Part shown: piece after piece, positions 32,712 to 34,422 of the stretch
How positions within the stretch are numbered: the first letter of the stretch is position 1
Layout: the number at the start of each line of letters is the position of its first letter
DNA from: a bacterium TMED144
Lineage (GTDB): Bacteria; Fidelibacterota; Marinisomatia; Marinisomatales; TCS55
Assembly: GCA_002170005.2 (NCBI GenBank)
Contig: NHGT02000026.1
Coordinates: forward strand, 41,463-75,884
Direction: 5' to 3'
Length of the DNA stretch: 34,422 bases
The notes under the pieces: model-generated
The model's database searches: none
The model's input: the letters and a program-made list of their open reading frames with translations, nothing else
What the model was told of the DNA's origin: nothing
Translations under genes and position numbers: made by a program

Positions 32712-33389
32712 ATGTTATTAAATCAGTTAAAAATTTTTATTAGTTCTACAATAGGCAAAAAAATAGTTGTCGCATCGACCGGTCTTTTGTTCTGTTTATT
32801 TTTACTTGCTCATTTGGCAAACAATTTTGTCATATACACAGGAGCTGAAAATTTTAATTTCTTAGTAAAGAGTTTAGAAAAAATAAAACCCTTGATAAGA
32901 TTAGCCGAAGTAATGCTTGTTCTCATTCTTGGGAGCCACATTTATAATTCTATTACTCTAGCATTAAAATCCAAAAAAGCCAAAGGAATAACTAATCGAT
33001 CAAAAATTGACGTAGCAAACGCATCCTTGTCATCCAGGACAATGGTATTTACAGGATCAATACTTTTTATTTTTCTTACAGTTCACTTATCAACATTTTG
33101 GTATACATTTCAAACTTCAGGACGGCATGATTATTATTTCATGGTTACAAGCGAATCCTTTGGTTTCGGAAATATTTTAATTACATCTTTATACCTTTTG
33201 GCCATGATTATACTAGGTTTTCATTTAAGGCATGGGTTTCAGTCTGCAATTAAAACACTAGGCATAGGAAATACTACTTTAGGGAAACTTTTAAGCTTAT
33301 TAAGCGTAGTATTTTGGTTACTTGTACCTGCAGGGTTTTTTAGTATTGCATTTTGGTTTGGCATAGTTAAACATTTTGGATTAGTATAG
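32712..33389 (+). CDS. sdhC: Succinate dehydrogenase / fumarate reductase cytochrome b subunit (type B, b558)
   Basis: 225 residues with five transmembrane helices. The fold is the single-subunit di-haem type found in Bacteroidota, Bacillus and epsilonproteobacteria. Candidate haem ligands are His34 (L-L-A-H-L-A-N-N), the histidine in I-L-G-S-H-I-Y-N, the one in F-L-T-V-H-L-S-T, and the histidines in G-F-H-L-R-H-G-F. The N-terminus [14 protein letters not shown] is the usual start of this family. It passes electrons between the flavoprotein/iron-sulfur head and menaquinone. The sdhA gene begins 11 bases downstream, and sdhB is expected beyond the window. Confidence 0.94.
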   Translation: MLLNQLKIFISSTIGKKIVVASTGLLFCLFLLAHLANNFVIYTGAENFNFLVKSLEKIKPLIRLAEVMLVLILGSHIYNSITLALKSKKAKGITNRSKIDVANASLSSRTMVFTGSILFIFLTVHLSTFWYTFQTSGRHDYYFMVTSESFGFGNILITSLYLLAMIILGFHLRHGFQSAIKTLGIGNTTLGKLLSLLSVVFWLLVPAGFFSIAFWFGIVKHFGLV

Positions 33390-33400
33390 AAAGATTACAT

Positions 33401-34422
33401 ATGAAGTTAGACGCAAAAATACCATCAGGTGATCTTAGTAATAAATGGGTTAACTATAGATCAAGCCTCCCTCTTGTCAGTCCTGCAAATAAGCAAAAGC
33501 AAGATGTAATAATTGTTGGTACAGGTCTGGCCGGAGCATCAGCAGCAGCTTCAATGGCAGAGATGGGGTACAATGTTAAAGCTTTTTGCTTTCAGGATAG
33601 CCCTAGAAGAGCGCACTCAATTGCTGCGCAAGGCGGGATTAACGCAGCCAAAAATTACCAAAATGATGGTGATAGTATTTACAGACTATTTTATGATACT
33701 ATTAAAGGTGGTGATTATCGATCTAGAGAAGCTAATGTTTATAGATTAGCTGAAGTTAGTGGTAACATAATTGACCAATGCGTTGCACAAGGGGTACCAT
33801 TCGCTAGGGAATATGGTGGAACTCTTGATAACAGATCCTTTGGTGGAGTACAGGTTTCAAGAACTTTTTATGCGAGAGGACAAACCGGGCAACAGCTTTT
33901 ATTAGGTGCTTATAGTGCTTTAAGTAGACAGATCAATCTTGGTAAAGTTGAAATGTATACCAAGCATGAGATGGTAGACCTGGTGTTAATTGATGGCCAC
34001 GCTAAAGGCATTATAGCGAGAAACCTAATAAATGGCAATATAGAGAAATATGCTGCAAATGCAGTTGTGCTTGCTACAGGTGGATATGGTAATGTTTATT
34101 ATCTGTCAACGAACGCTATGGGGAGCAATGTCACTGCTTCTTGGAAAGCTCATAAAAAAGGAGCAATGTTTAGCAACCCATGCTTTACACAAATTCATCC
34201 CACATGTATTCCAGTATCAGGTGAATACCAATCCAAACTTACTTTAATGTCTGAATCATTACGAAATGATGGTAGAATTTGGGTATCATCAATAAAAGGT
34301 GATACTAGACTACCATCTGAAATACCTGAAAATGAGAGAGATTATTATTTAGAAAGAAGATACCCAGCGTTTGGTAATCTAGTTCCAAGAGATATTGCTT
34401 CAAGAGCCGCTAAAGAAAGATG
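33401..34422 (+). CDS. sdhA: Succinate dehydrogenase flavoprotein subunit, 3' end outside window
   Basis: The ATG at 33401 opens a frame that is uninterrupted to the end of the window (340 residues). The FAD-binding [14 protein letters not shown] motif lies at about residues 38-51. The flavinylation site [17 protein letters not shown] contains the histidine to which FAD is covalently bound. [10 protein letters not shown] is the second FAD contact and F-T-Q-I-H-P-T-C the substrate-site block. P-R-D-I-A-S-R-A appears at the right edge and carries the catalytic arginine region. The enzyme oxidises succinate to fumarate in the TCA cycle. Order C-A-(B) fits type B complexes. Confidence 0.97.
   Translation, partial: MKLDAKIPSGDLSNKWVNYRSSLPLVSPANKQKQDVIIVGTGLAGASAAASMAEMGYNVKAFCFQDSPRRAHSIAAQGGINAAKNYQNDGDSIYRLFYDTIKGGDYRSREANVYRLAEVSGNIIDQCVAQGVPFAREYGGTLDNRSFGGVQVSRTFYARGQTGQQLLLGAYSALSRQINLGKVEMYTKHEMVDLVLIDGHAKGIIARNLINGNIEKYAANAVVLATGGYGNVYYLSTNAMGSNVTASWKAHKKGAMFSNPCFTQIHPTCIPVSGEYQSKLTLMSESLRNDGRIWVSSIKGDTRLPSEIPENERDYYLERRYPAFGNLVPRDIASRAAKER

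Noticed and set aside
1-34422. Mobile elements, prophage, CRISPR arrays or RNA genes.
   Set aside because: I found no transposase, integrase, regularly spaced repeats or tRNA/rRNA-like sequence by reading; small non-coding RNAs cannot be excluded without a covariance-model search.

Overview
The window is AT-rich, gene-dense bacterial DNA with short spacers, frequent 4-11 bp gene overlaps, and no tRNA, rRNA, CRISPR array, transposase or integrase that I could see. A SusC/SusD pair, a two-histidine-rich (type B) succinate dehydrogenase cytochrome b, several lipoproteins and N-terminal carboxypeptidase-regulatory-like domains point to the Fibrobacteres-Chlorobi-Bacteroidetes (FCB) superphylum. 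A marine lineage such as Marinimicrobia (SAR406) fits best, but that placement is inference.

Layout. 1-5184 (minus): a cut-off lipoprotein, a terminator, then SusD-like and SusC-like outer-membrane uptake genes. 5372-13696 (plus): an extended SDR and a steroid 5-alpha-reductase-like membrane enzyme, then SSB, an M20 peptidase, a PlsC acyltransferase, a 49-residue membrane protein, an MltB-type lytic transglycosylase, ApaG, pyruvate kinase and an M19 dipeptidase. 19227-13724 (minus): an aldo/keto reductase followed by a tight four-gene run of HMG-CoA-reductase-like protein, acyltransferase, alkyl-DHAP synthase and SDR, which together look like a peroxisome-type ether-lipid pathway. 19255-21089 (plus): a stand-alone Smr protein, an aromatic amino acid hydroxylase and a TPR lipoprotein.

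21238-28688 (plus) is the most notable region. Seven genes run in one direction behind a promoter that overlaps a perfect 18-bp palindrome and end at a hairpin. The last four encode a MotA/MotB stator, a shortened FliF-like ring protein and a three-domain FliG. The first three encode exported proteins: a regulatory-like/FxLYD-type protein, a CpoB-like coiled-coil/TPR protein, and a predicted beta-barrel plus TPR protein. No flagellar export, rod, hook, filament, FliM or FliN gene is present here. FliG has lost the EHPQ motif that binds FliM. FliF has lost its first two ring-building domains. I read this as a non-switching rotary (or force-generating) motor without a flagellum, coupled to envelope proteins.

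28772-34422 (plus): a Nudix hydrolase overlapping a plant/proteobacterial-type glutamate-cysteine ligase, a small four-helix membrane protein, an exported N-acyl-D-amino-acid deacylase-like amidohydrolase, then sdhC and the start of sdhA, which runs off the window.

Two genes (the SDR at 13724-14545 and the lipoprotein at 20538-21089) have no ATG, GTG, TTG or CTG that could give an intact N-terminus. In both, an ATC lies 3-4 bases after the stop codon of the preceding gene, inside the same AATATC hexamer.
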